Assembly: GCA_032139905.1 (NCBI GenBank)
Contig: JAQJDB010000004.1
Location: 62,001 to 126,000, forward strand
Direction: 5' to 3'
Source: Nitrospira sp. MA-1
GTDB lineage: Bacteria; Nitrospirota; Nitrospiria; Nitrospirales; UBA8639
Length of the DNA: 64,000 bases
The position numbers and the translations under genes were made by a program. Within the stretch, counting starts at the first letter, position 1, and every line of letters starts with the position of its first letter. Under the pieces are notes generated by a model that was not told the DNA's origin, searched no databases, and worked only from the letters and a program-made list of their open reading frames with translations. This document shows, piece after piece, positions 34,850-43,050 of this stretch.

Positions 34850-35713
34850 CTATTGCGCCTGGACCTCCTTCCGCATCGCCTCGATTCGCTCATCGAAGTC
34901 CGAACAGTCGAGGATTCGCGTATAGGTGGCGAGTAAATCTGCGATAAGGGCAGCAGCGAGCAAACTGGAGTTGATTTCTTGTTCTTTCGACATGAGCCGT
35001 GGGTGAATCACTTCGTCGCCGTCCGCAGCGATGAGGGAGTCCATGAGCGACCGCATACCCGAGTGTACATATGGGTTCGTTTCCTGGTAGAGAGCCACAA
35101 TGCGCAATGGTCGAGTGGGATCCGCTTCTTGCTCACGCGTAACTTTCTCATAGGCTTCAACCCGTGCCACCAAGTCCAACCCTTCCCAGTCCCAGTAATC
35201 GGAGCCATCGCTCCTTTTATGAGAGAAGCGGTCTCGATGGACATCGAGTTCGGTTTTGAGTTCCGCGTCGGTCCTGCCAGCTTGCCGCAATATGTGGGGG
35301 AACCGTCTGCCTATTTCTAGTAGAAGTCGCCAGCGATTCACGTCACTGAAATCGTGGAAGTTCTTTGCACGGTCGATCCGTTTCTCCGGTTCACACTCAA
35401 TGAACTGGAGGTTGATGAATGTCTCACAAAGAACCCTCATGAGAACATTCTGAACTGGGCTTTCTCGAAGATCCAGAACTCCTCGGCAGAGCTCTATTAT
35501 ACGGACGAGATGTGCGTACGCGACATAGCTCAGGAGTTCACGATCTCCAGGGCGCTCGACACGGCGAGGTCGATAGGTTGCTTCGAAGTCTTGGGCGAGC
35601 CGAATAGCCTTCGTGAGTACTTGTCGGTGCTGCTCCTGCCGCGCTGAGAGGGCTGGTGCAAGCCACGGGTCGCTTTCGGGTTCAGTCAAATCGGACCCCT
35701 CGCCGCCTAACAA
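34850..35713 (-). CDS. DUF5677-like helical protein, cassette-borne
   Basis: The product (up to 287 aa; TTG 35713 lies in the core site, so a start further in is possible) is helical with the pattern of DUF5677 proteins: an early helix with ARQEQHRQVLTKAI, RVLCETFINLQFIE, a charged RDRFSHKRSDGSDYWDW segment, and YQETNPYVHSGMRSLMDSL with the conserved His. The family's role is unknown; members occur in accessory regions. It is bracketed by GTTRRRY core sites at 35705-35711 and 34812-34818, a cassette-like arrangement. Confidence 0.65.
   Translation of the reverse strand: MLGGEGSDLTEPESDPWLAPALSARQEQHRQVLTKAIRLAQDFEATYRPRRVERPGDRELLSYVAYAHLVRIIELCRGVLDLRESPVQNVLMRVLCETFINLQFIECEPEKRIDRAKNFHDFSDVNRWRLLLEIGRRFPHILRQAGRTDAELKTELDVHRDRFSHKRSDGSDYWDWEGLDLVARVEAYEKVTREQEADPTRPLRIVALYQETNPYVHSGMRSLMDSLIAADGDEVIHPRLMSKEQEINSSLLAAALIADLLATYTRILDCSDFDERIEAMRKEVQAQ
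35705..35711 (-). repeat. attC core-like site GTTAGGC before the DUF5677-like gene
   Basis: GTTAGGC on the minus strand lies within the first codons of the gene, as the first bases of integron cassettes do. The preceding bases (CGCTTAAACGTTATTATT) are compatible with an attC left arm but are not convincing alone. Confidence 0.35.
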
Positions 35714-35934
35714 TAATAACGTTTAAGCGAATCCGCATAAAGCTCCGATCCGCCAAATTCTGTCCGTATAACACGCCATTAAATTTTCTAAACCCAACAC
35801 CATTTTCGTCGCCGTCTCAATGTGGGGCGCCTAAGAAGCTAAATTGCAGCATCTAATGCGAAACGGCAAAACATTTTCTTTCATAGCCCTCTAATCCCAT
35901 ATACCCAACTGGAATGACCGAGAATGATTCTTGG

Positions 35935-36270
35935 TTAATTGACGGAATTAGTCAAGCTGGATAGCTCCGAGTAGGTACTTTAATGTGTCGAGAGTGGGGA
36001 TGACCTGGCCTTATTGCTAGAGCAAAAACTGGTGAACATTCTTCCTTTTTGATCTGACGCCTGCCGGTTGGCCAACGGAGGGCCGCTCACATCTGCTGGC
36101 GGGCCTTGTTTGAGCCCGGCGAGTTGGTCCGCCCTCCTGCGTCCCAACATGTTAATAAAGCCAGACGGGGCGTCACTGATTTTGGGTCCTTTTTCTGAAA
36201 GAAAAGGACCTCGCCAGCCGGAGCGAAACCCGGCATCACAGATCATCACGATGTCACGAAAGTTCGGTGC
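35935..36270. repeat. compound repeat, copy R3
   Basis: It matches R4 from GATTCTTGGTTAATT through the CTGCCGGTTGGCC segment, the TTTGAGCCCGGCGAGTTGGT segment and a hairpin (GGTCCTTTTTCTG with AAAGAAAAGGACC), to GCGAAACCCGGCATC and beyond. It shows moderate divergence from R1 and R4. Confidence 0.8.
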
Positions 36271-36339
36271 ACAAGTGCGCTGTCCAAACTGCCCGTACAT
36301 TTTTTTTGGCCAAGGCCAAGATGGATTTCTGATTCATCT

Positions 36340-36442
36340 TGTAAAGGTGCCCGGTGTGGCCCAGCCTGGCGCCAGGTATGATTGCTGAAGGATCACATCC
36401 ACACCGTGAACACTTGTCACGGATGTCCATGTGTATTCTAAC
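36340..36442 (-). pseudogene. decayed nnrS-derived fragment with CxxC start, copy 3
   Basis: The minus strand starts at a GTTAGAA core-like site (36436-36442), then reads MDIRDKCSRCGCDPSA, followed by ARLGHTG, which matches the TRASLGHTG segment of intact NnrS. It decays afterward. The CxxC start is shared with copy 1. Confidence 0.45.
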
Positions 36443-36443
36443 G

Positions 36444-37280
36444 TCACCCTTCACCCCGTAGCTCTCCCGCGTCGGAATGCAAGGACGTGTCAGGTTCACT
36501 TTGACCAGGGATTGGAAAATCCTGAAATTCAAATCCATCAGGTCCAAGGGAAGTGAACAGAATGCCGAAGGGTGATTTAATTGGAATAATTGTTTTATTG
36601 ATAGGCGGGGCGTATTTTTCGAAATAGTAACGTTGAAGAATATCTCTTACATTGACAAGCAATTGCTTAATGGTTTGGTGCGTTGAAACGAATGTATTAG
36701 CTAGGTCTATCGACTCTCCTTGCTCATCAACGTAAATATTCGGGATTGTGACTACATACTTAGTATCTACCTGTTTTACCCAAGCATGGTATCCTGCATC
36801 TCGGAATTGGGAATTGACGTGATACGAGTGATTTCGTATTTTGTTCGCAGCGCAATGGAATATACCTTTGCTCACTTCAAATTGCGCACTTAGTTCTTCC
36901 CCTATATCTTGTTCTTCGACAAAACATTTCCCGAGTAGATTTTTCTTATGGTTTATACCGATTAGGTTGACCTCGAAAAGTGCCTTTGCCGCGCCAAGAT
37001 ATGCTTCTATTTCATATTTCGAGGTCACATCGCTCGTTAGAATTTCAGCTCCCTTAGGGGTGAGTTGCAAGATTTCAGCTGGTATTTGCAAATCACGCTC
37101 GAAGTGCTCCCATACGTTTGTTGCATGATATAAAACCCTATCGGCTAAACGGATAAAAATGAACGAAAAATTCACTAACCCCGTGTCAGATACAGTCTTT
37201 GCTATATGAAGCATCATTAATTCTAAGGAGGACCTTAGTTGCCGATCAGCCTTGTACTCTATTATATAATTCTGGCGCAT
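36444..37280 (-). CDS. hypothetical protein, cassette-borne
   Basis: I do not recognise this 278-aa protein. It begins MRQNYIIEYKADRQLRSSLE and looks like a helical, soluble protein. There is one Cys-containing segment (NLLGKCFVEEQDIGEEL) and GIFHCAANKIRNHSYHVNSQ with clustered His. The stop is immediately followed by a GTTAGAA core-like site, and its start adjoins the edge of repeat R4, so it is placed like the other cassette genes. AT-rich codon use differs from the core genes nearby, which fits transfer. Confidence 0.65.
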   Translation of the reverse strand: MRQNYIIEYKADRQLRSSLELMMLHIAKTVSDTGLVNFSFIFIRLADRVLYHATNVWEHFERDLQIPAEILQLTPKGAEILTSDVTSKYEIEAYLGAAKALFEVNLIGINHKKNLLGKCFVEEQDIGEELSAQFEVSKGIFHCAANKIRNHSYHVNSQFRDAGYHAWVKQVDTKYVVTIPNIYVDEQGESIDLANTFVSTHQTIKQLLVNVRDILQRYYFEKYAPPINKTIIPIKSPFGILFTSLGPDGFEFQDFPIPGQSEPDTSLHSDAGELRGEG

Positions 37281-37304
37281 TTAGCCTTCCATGAACCTAA
37301 TGAT

Positions 37305-37683
37305 TTTTAGGTGGATCGGCTTAGCAACCTTCATAGTTAGCCTCACCGCCCATCAACCGGACTGGAATAGCACAGGCGAATTCTTCGTTAATTTAAGAAT
37401 GGAGTCAAGTTGGATAACTCCGAAAAGACTCCTGAGTTTGTCGATTGTGTTGTTGACCCGGCCTTTTCGCGAGACCAAATCTGGTGGACATTCATCTCCC
37501 CTGTTCCGACGCCTGCCGGCTGGCCCAAGTAGGGACGCTCTCATCTGCCGGCGGGCCTTGTTTGAGCCTGGCGAGTTGGTCCGCCCTCCTGCGTCCCTTC
37601 ATTTCAATAAGGCCAGACGGGGCGCCAATGGTTTTGGGTCCTTTTGCCGAAACAAAAGGACCTCGCCTGCCGGGGCGAAACCC
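37305..37683. repeat. compound repeat, copy R4 (interrupted by an IS)
   Basis: It starts near GATCGGCTTAGCAACC, includes ATTCTTCGTTAATTT, CCGACGCCTGCCGGCTGGCC and a perfect 10-bp hairpin GGTCCTTTTG/CAAAAGGACC (about 37637-37662), and stops at GGGGCGAAACCC, where the IS4-family element is inserted. It resumes after the element at 39488. Confidence 0.88.
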
Positions 37684-37720
37684 ATAGCTGTTAAGCTAAG
37701 GGGACAGAAAACTTTCAACT

Positions 37721-37743
37721 AGCGCTGGCCTGGCGCTTTTTTT
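37721..37743 (+). terminator. terminator at the IS entry
   Basis: AGCGC (37721-37725) and GCGCT (37733-37737) form a short GC stem, followed by T7. It stands between the left IS end and its genes, where it would block transcription from outside, a known protection device of ISs. Confidence 0.55.
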
Positions 37744-37754
37744 GTGCTATATTA

Positions 37755-37779
37755 CCGATAGCATTATATAGGCTATCGG
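37755..37779 (+). promoter_or_regulatory. inverted repeat before the IS genes
   Basis: CCGATAGC (37755-37762) and GCTATCGG (37772-37779) form an 8-bp inverted repeat 18 bases before the first IS gene. It could be an operator or an RNA hairpin that hides the AGGAGG ribosome-binding site at 37787-37792. Confidence 0.4.
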
Positions 37780-37797
37780 TTTAACCAGGAGGTCCTC

Positions 37798-38130
37798 ATG
37801 ACGCGAGAAGAACGCACCCTGCAACGCATTAAGACTCAGCTGATTGACCTCGGCCCCGTCCTGCCGGGGAGCCTGAGCACCCAATGGAATGTCTGCGGCA
37901 CGACCGGGTGTCAGTGTAAAGACCCTCAGGAGCCGAAGAAGCATGGGCCTTACCATCAATTGAGCTTCACCTTGGCCGGCAAGAGTTCCACCCTGTTTAT
38001 TCCCAAGAAGGATCTGGCGGAGGTCCGGCGGCGGCTCAAACGGTATCAGCGTTTGAAAACGTTGACGACCGACTGGGTCCAGGCTGAGGTCGCGCTGGCT
38101 CGCTGCCAGGGCTTCGGGAGCCGAGCATGA
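37798..38130 (+). CDS. DUF6788-type IS accessory protein
   Basis: This 110-aa product has AGGAGG 5-6 bases before ATG 37798. It has QWNVCGTTGCQCKDPQEPKK, then HGPYHQLSF, the Cys-containing pattern of the DUF6788 family that often precedes transposase genes. The C-terminal half is a basic helix (LAEVRRRLKRYQRLKTL). Its stop overlaps an ATG at 38127 from which the transposase is read. The role is unknown, perhaps DNA binding or control of transposition. Confidence 0.8.
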   Translation: MTREERTLQRIKTQLIDLGPVLPGSLSTQWNVCGTTGCQCKDPQEPKKHGPYHQLSFTLAGKSSTLFIPKKDLAEVRRRLKRYQRLKTLTTDWVQAEVALARCQGFGSRA

Positions 38131-39475
38131 GGGCCGCCCTGTTCGGGGTTTTGGAGGGGTTTAAAAAAAACGCCTCAATAGGCTGGCTAAGGAAACGGGG
38201 TTCGCTCAACGCCAAGGCGTGCTGCAGCCGTATGACTTCCTGGTGCTGATGACCCTAGGACAATTCGGGATGAAGCATCCCTCGCTGGGGGGGATGGTGG
38301 GGGCTCTGAAAGCCCGCATGAGTCGGGAAGCCCTGCATCAGCGGTTTACGGCCTCTGCCGCTCAGTTTCTCAAGCGCTGCTTGCACACGATCTTGCACCA
38401 GAAGTTCCAGGGGGCGGGTATACGCACGATGTTGCTGCGGCCTTTCGGCCGCGTGTTGTTGGTTGATAGTTCGAGTTGGGATGTCAGCCCAAAGCTGCAG
38501 AAGGTCTGGCCTGGGGCTGGCGGTAATGCCTCCCCAGCTAATTGCAAGATCCAAGTAGCCTATGACTACAAGCAGGGAGAACTGATCTTCCTGGAGACCA
38601 CCGCTGGGACGGTGCCGGATAATCGCTACACGGATCGGCTGCCCGCTCTCCTCAACCGGCAGGATCTCGTGCTTATGGACCAAGGCTATTTCAAGCTGCG
38701 CACCCTGAACGCCATCATGACCCGCGACGCGTATTTTTTAACCCGGTTCATGGTGGGCACCACGGTCGAAGTGGCCCAGACCGGCGCGCGCCTCGAGCTT
38801 GACCGCTTCTTGACCCAGGGGCCCGTCCTGACCCGGGAGATCCAGGTGCGCCTGGGCCAGGGGCCTCAGCAAACCCCTGCCTGCCGCCTCGTGTGCTTGC
38901 GCGTGAGTCCCCAGATAGCCCGGCAACGGCGGCGGCGCGTCAAGGCTCACGCCCAGCAACAAGGCCGGACCGCTCGGACCTCGACTCTGACGTGGTGTGA
39001 CTGGACGCTTTTCATCACGAATGTGCCTGAAGCCTGGTTGCCCCTCGATCTAGTGCGAGCCTTGTATAGCCTGCGCTGGCAGATCGAGTTGGTGTTCAAA
39101 CAATTCAAATCGATTCTTCAGGTGCACCACTCGACGACCGGCAATGAACATCGAGTGCGCTGTGAACTCTATGGCAAATGGATTGCGGCGGTATTGGTCC
39201 ATCGTATTCATACGTGGGCCAACCAAGCGCGGTGGCTGACCGCGGGACAAGAGATCAGCCTCGAGAAGTTGTACAAGCGACTCCAGGAGCGAGCCTTTCA
39301 GCTCGCACAGCAGTTGATCATCTCGTTCAGCCAAGGGAGGACCCACCTCATTCGTGAACTCGAGCCGTTACTCCGGCACTGTACCAAACAGTCCCAACGA
39401 TCCCGAATGACGACCTTAGAGATGCTGGAAGCCCGAGTCGACCCCAAATTGTCTCCCAGCAAGGGCCCGGCTTAG
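38127..39475 (+). CDS. IS4-family DDE transposase, read through a -1 frameshift
   Basis: The zero frame starts at ATG 38127 (overlapping the upstream stop: ATGA) and reads MRAALFGVLEGFKK. At A8-C (38163-38171), containing the slippery heptamer A AAA AAC, a -1 step joins it to RLNRLAKETGFAQRQ, then GVLQPYDFLVLMTLGQFG, the regular IS4 N-terminus. Without the shift the frame ends early and the domain start is missing. Catalytic residues are Asp in LLVDSSSWDVSP, Asp in LVLMDQGYF, and Glu in the YREK signature YSLRWQIELVFKQFK (Y-2-R-3-E-6-K). Loss of one A from an A9 run by mutation or sequencing error would give the same picture. Confidence 0.85.
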
Positions 39476-39487
39476 CTTAACAGCTAT

Positions 39488-39535
39488 GGGGCGAAACCCG
39501 GCAACACCGAACATCACGTTGACACCAAAGTAAGG
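39488..39535. repeat. compound repeat R4, distal part
   Basis: It continues R4 after the IS: GGGGCGAAACCCGGCAACAC, then ACATCACGTTGACACC, as in R1 (27768-27800). It ends just before the 3' end of nnrS. Confidence 0.75.
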
Positions 39536-39552
39536 TTTTGCGAAGTGTGTCT

Positions 39553-40707
39553 TTACTCCTCGTCGAGGCTGGGGCGCAAAAGAAATGGTCCATACACAAC
39601 AGCGAACAGCAGATAGCCACTGCTCCAGACTATTGCCGACAGGCCCAGCACAAGAGAGGTTGAAAAGTCCGTGGTCGGACCAAGTACCCGCAGAATTGCA
39701 CCCAGGTTCACGAGACTGTAGATCATGACCGTCATAGGACCTGCATGCCGTGCCCGTCCCGTATGACCCAGGCTGGCGCGGGTCATGATGGCCAGGGTCA
39801 TCGAACCCACGGCACCGGTCGTGAGCACGTGGACCGCATTCTCCTGGCGCAACCCTAACCCTAGAATCGCCGCACCCAGGATAAGCAGCGACATCGCCAA
39901 CCACCCATAACCCACGTGCAGGATGAGCACCAACGGTTCACGCCAGGTGATCCAGCCGTACCAGCGCAACAGACGAATGAGATTCACCAATCCCGCTGCC
40001 ATCAAAAGCCAGCCGGTCACCAGGCCCTCTGGCTGAACCGTCCAGGCGAGAGCGGCAATCGCTGCAAGAAGGATCGACACGCCGTCGAAACGGGAAAAAG
40101 ACGCAGGTTGTTGGGGCATGCCGCGCTCGCTCAGATAATCAAGGGTAAAACTGGGAATGACGCGCCCACCGATCAGCGCCAACAGCAGGATGATGACCGA
40201 GAGCGCCATGCGCCCGGGAAGTTCCGTTGCGGAGTCGTTCAGAGCCGACATGTGGAAGAGCAGATTGGCAATTGCATAGAGACTGATCAACAGGCCGATC
40301 GGCGAACGATCCCATGCTTTTCCTATCGCGATTTCCCGCCAGACAATGATGGCCAGCGCAACAAGAAAGGCGCCGTCAATGATGGCGCAGACCAAAGCTG
40401 GAGGCCAGGGGATGGCGATGACCAGGCGTCCTGTCAGCCACAATGCCCACAGGATCATCAAGGGCATCTCTTTAATCGGAGGGCGGTCCGTCCAGTTCGG
40501 CATGGCGGTGAAGAGAAACCCTGCGATCACGGCAGGCAGGAAGCCGAAGATCATTTCATGCACATGCCATTCTCGCGGGACATACAGGAAATGGGTGTTG
40601 TCGGCTCCGGAAAGAATCAGGGCCCAGATCGGGAGTGCTATGCCCGCAAAGACGGCGGCGCTCAGGAAGAACGGTCGAAATCCGAAGGAAAAGAATGCAG
40701 GGGTCAT
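39553..40707 (-). CDS. nnrS: NnrS family membrane protein
   Basis: NnrS is a multi-pass heme- and copper-containing inner-membrane protein tied to nitric-oxide stress in denitrifiers. The product starts MTPAFFSFGFRPFFLSAAVF and has the family motif VPREWHVHEMIFGF (His residues likely metal or heme ligands) and about twelve hydrophobic helices, with LHVGYGWLAMSLLILGAAIL and IMTRASLGHTGR near the end. The start at 40707 is chosen because everything upstream of it is dispersed repeat sequence; an ATG at 40752 would translate the repeat. Degenerate pieces of this gene recur in the accessory island to the left. Confidence 0.9.
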   Translation of the reverse strand: MTPAFFSFGFRPFFLSAAVFAGIALPIWALILSGADNTHFLYVPREWHVHEMIFGFLPAVIAGFLFTAMPNWTDRPPIKEMPLMILWALWLTGRLVIAIPWPPALVCAIIDGAFLVALAIIVWREIAIGKAWDRSPIGLLISLYAIANLLFHMSALNDSATELPGRMALSVIILLLALIGGRVIPSFTLDYLSERGMPQQPASFSRFDGVSILLAAIAALAWTVQPEGLVTGWLLMAAGLVNLIRLLRWYGWITWREPLVLILHVGYGWLAMSLLILGAAILGLGLRQENAVHVLTTGAVGSMTLAIMTRASLGHTGRARHAGPMTVMIYSLVNLGAILRVLGPTTDFSTSLVLGLSAIVWSSGYLLFAVVYGPFLLRPSLDEE

Positions 40708-40785
40708 CCTGAGCCCACGGCGAAGGATCTGTGACCAGTGTAACGAGGGCATGGATCAGCCAGATTTTTCGGTTCCCTCAGGATG
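40703..40785. repeat. dispersed hairpin repeat (family 2), copy 1
   Basis: GTCATCCTGAGCCCACGGCG and the distal CCCTCAGGATGAC form inverted ends around GAAGGATCTGTG. It overlaps the nnrS start codon region. Confidence 0.7.
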
Positions 40786-40874
40786 ACATCGATTGGGTTG
40801 CAACTTTTTCGCATGGTACTACCGTGGATCGTGAGAGGCAGAGGGATATTCACTTTTCAATAATTGAAAACTAG

Positions 40875-41345
40875 GGTTCATCTTGAGCCAACAGCGAAGG
40901 ATCTGTGCCCGGGTTGAGGATGCTACGGCTTAGCCAGATTCTTCGTTGCACTCAGAATGACAAAATCCCCCGAGACGTTGGTGTTTCATTGCTCGGTCAT
41001 CACCCAGACATCGGACGAACACGTCATACCTTTGTGCGGCCCATATCAGGTGGTCATCGTGAGCGCTTCGGCGAAGGATCTGTGCCTATGTTGATGGTGA
41101 CATGGCTTAGCGAGATTCTTCGTTGCACCCTGCCCTGAGCCTTGCCGAATGGGTCAGAATAACAAGGTTTTCCAGGATGTGTGCGTGCCTTCGAGTGATT
41201 CCCTGCCGACATTAATCAAATCCGTCGAGAGGCTCAGGGCTTTCCTCACCAGATCGTCAGCCTGAGCTCCTTGCGAAGGATCTGTGGCCGGGTTGACGGT
41301 GACACGGCTTGGCCAGATTCTTCGTTTCACTCAGAATGACAACGC
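40875..41345. repeat. dispersed hairpin repeats (family 2), three further copies
   Basis: Copies at about 40875-40963, 41051-41163 and 41258-41342 each contain GCGAAGGATCTGTG..., a GGTTGA(C/G)G(A/G)TG segment, GGCTTAGCC or GGCTTGGCC, and end GATTCTTCGTTKCACTCAGA followed by ATGAC. Each can fold on itself because the two ends are near-complementary. No gene lies between nnrS and pgm. Confidence 0.7.
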
Positions 41346-41400
41346 CTGAAGCCTGGGAATCTGTACCAAACTGTAGTTCCTGTGCGCGACTCTGCGTTAA

Positions 41401-43050
41401 CTAAGAGGCCGTTCCCAGGACCTTGGTAATCAGGGCTTGCGCCTCTTCCTGGATTTGTTTGAGATGTGTGTCGCCTCGGAAGCTCTCGGCATAAATTTTA
41501 TAGACATCTTCTGTTCCAGACGGGCGGGCGGCAAACCATCCGTTCTCCGTCATAACTTTTAGTCCCCCAATGGCATTGTCGGTTCCCGGCGCCGAGGTCA
41601 GAATGCCGGTAATCTTTTCCCCGGCAAGTTCCGTTGCCTGTATCTGTTGGGGTGCGAGTTTTTTCAGAATGGCCTTCTGCGCGGGTGTGGCCGGGGCATC
41701 GATCCGCTGGTAGACGGGGACGCCCAGCTCCTTGGTGAGGTCCAGGTAGAGTTGGCTTGGGTCGCGTCCTGTTTTGGCCAACATTTCTGCCGCTAACAGA
41801 TCTAGAATGATGCCGTCTTTATCGGTCGTCCACACGGTTCCGTCATGACGCAAAAAGGATGCGCCGGCACTTTCTTCTCCCCCAAACCCGACGGACCCGT
41901 CAAGCAGCCCGTCCACAAACCATTTGAAGCCTACCGGGACTTCCACGAGACGCCGTCCCAATTTGGCGGCCACCCGATCGATCATGCTGCTACTCACGAC
42001 CGTCTTCCCGACGGCGGCATCTTTCCGCCAGCCGGAGCGTTGCGTAAACAGATAGGAAATAGCGACTGCGAGATAATGGTTGGGATTCATCAGGCCCGCC
42101 GTACGCGTGACGATTCCATGACGATCATGGTCGGTATCGTTGGCGAAGGCGATATCGAAACGATCTTTTAAGGCAATCAGTCCGGCCATGGCATAGGGCG
42201 AGGAACAGTCCATGCGAATCTTCCCATCCCAGTCCAGATTCATGAAGCGAAAGGTCGGATCCACGCCTTCATGTACGACGGTAACCGGGAAACCGTACCG
42301 CTCGGTAATAGGTCCCCAATAGTCCACGCCTGCGCCGCCAAGTGGATCTACTCCAATAGATAGCTTGGCGTCGCGAATGGTCTCCATGTCGATCACGGCT
42401 CCAAGATCTCCAACATACGAGCCGACATAATCATGCTTGTGCGTGGTCGAGGCCCGGCGCGCTTTCTCATACGAGACGCGTTGGACCCCGCGCAGGTCAT
42501 CGGCCAGTAACGCGTTCGCCTGTTTCTCAATCCACGTGGTGACGTCGCCATCAGCCGGCCCCCCATGGGGCGGGTTATATTTGAAGCCACCGTCTTCCGG
42601 CGGATTGTGCGAAGGCGTGATCACAATGCCATCGGCCAATCCCGTTTTTCGATCACGGTTGTAGGTCAAGATGGCATGGGAAATGACCGGGGTCGGGGTG
42701 TACCCGTTGTCGCGGTCTACCATCACGACCACACCATTAGCGGCGAGCACTTCGAGCGTGCTTGCCAGGGCCGGCTCGGAGAGCGCGTGCGTATCCATGC
42801 CTAAAAAGAGAGGCCCGTCAATATGCTGTTGCTGTCGATAGAGGCAGATGGCCTGGGTGGTCGCCAGGATATGCGCTTCATTAAACGAATTCTTTAATGA
42901 AGAGCCGCGGTGTCCCGATGTGCCAAAGGCCACGCGTTGTTCCGGCACAGCCGGGTCGGGTTGACCGGTGTAATAGGCGGTGACCAGCCGGGGGATGTTA
43001 GCGAGCATGGATGGTTGGGTGGGCTCTCCTGCAAGGGCACTGACCTTCAT
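41401..43050 (-). CDS. pgm: alpha-D-glucose phosphoglucomutase
   Basis: This enzyme interconverts glucose-1-phosphate and glucose-6-phosphate for glycogen and nucleotide-sugar synthesis. The 549-aa product from ATG 43050 (GGAG 8 bases upstream) aligns over its length with the E. coli Pgm type: [12 protein letters not shown], the phospho-Ser loop [20 protein letters not shown], the metal loop DTDHDRHG, the sugar-binding loop [12 protein letters not shown], and the phosphate-binding [12 protein letters not shown] at the end. It stands alone on the minus strand between repeat-filled gaps. Confidence 0.96.
   Translation of the reverse strand: MKVSALAGEPTQPSMLANIPRLVTAYYTGQPDPAVPEQRVAFGTSGHRGSSLKNSFNEAHILATTQAICLYRQQQHIDGPLFLGMDTHALSEPALASTLEVLAANGVVVMVDRDNGYTPTPVISHAILTYNRDRKTGLADGIVITPSHNPPEDGGFKYNPPHGGPADGDVTTWIEKQANALLADDLRGVQRVSYEKARRASTTHKHDYVGSYVGDLGAVIDMETIRDAKLSIGVDPLGGAGVDYWGPITERYGFPVTVVHEGVDPTFRFMNLDWDGKIRMDCSSPYAMAGLIALKDRFDIAFANDTDHDRHGIVTRTAGLMNPNHYLAVAISYLFTQRSGWRKDAAVGKTVVSSSMIDRVAAKLGRRLVEVPVGFKWFVDGLLDGSVGFGGEESAGASFLRHDGTVWTTDKDGIILDLLAAEMLAKTGRDPSQLYLDLTKELGVPVYQRIDAPATPAQKAILKKLAPQQIQATELAGEKITGILTSAPGTDNAIGGLKVMTENGWFAARPSGTEDVYKIYAESFRGDTHLKQIQEEAQALITKVLGTAS

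Larger units (their letters stand above)
37684..39487 (+). mobile_element. complete IS4-family insertion sequence, 1804 bp
   Basis: Perfect 17-bp inverted ends, ATAGCTGTTAAGCTAAG (37684-37700) and its complement (39471-39487), are flanked by a perfect 12-bp direct repeat GGGGCGAAACCC (37672-37683 and 39488-39499), the target duplication. Inside are a DUF6788-type accessory gene and a DDE transposase read through a -1 shift. The perfect ends and duplication indicate recent movement. It is inserted into repeat copy R4. Confidence 0.93.

Noticed and set aside
37291-37722. 143-aa frame over repeat R4
   Set aside because: Same repeat artefact; it also runs across the IS boundary.
39916-40734. 272-aa plus-strand frame
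   Set aside because: Antisense to nnrS; His/Gln/Asp-rich composition typical of a shadow frame.
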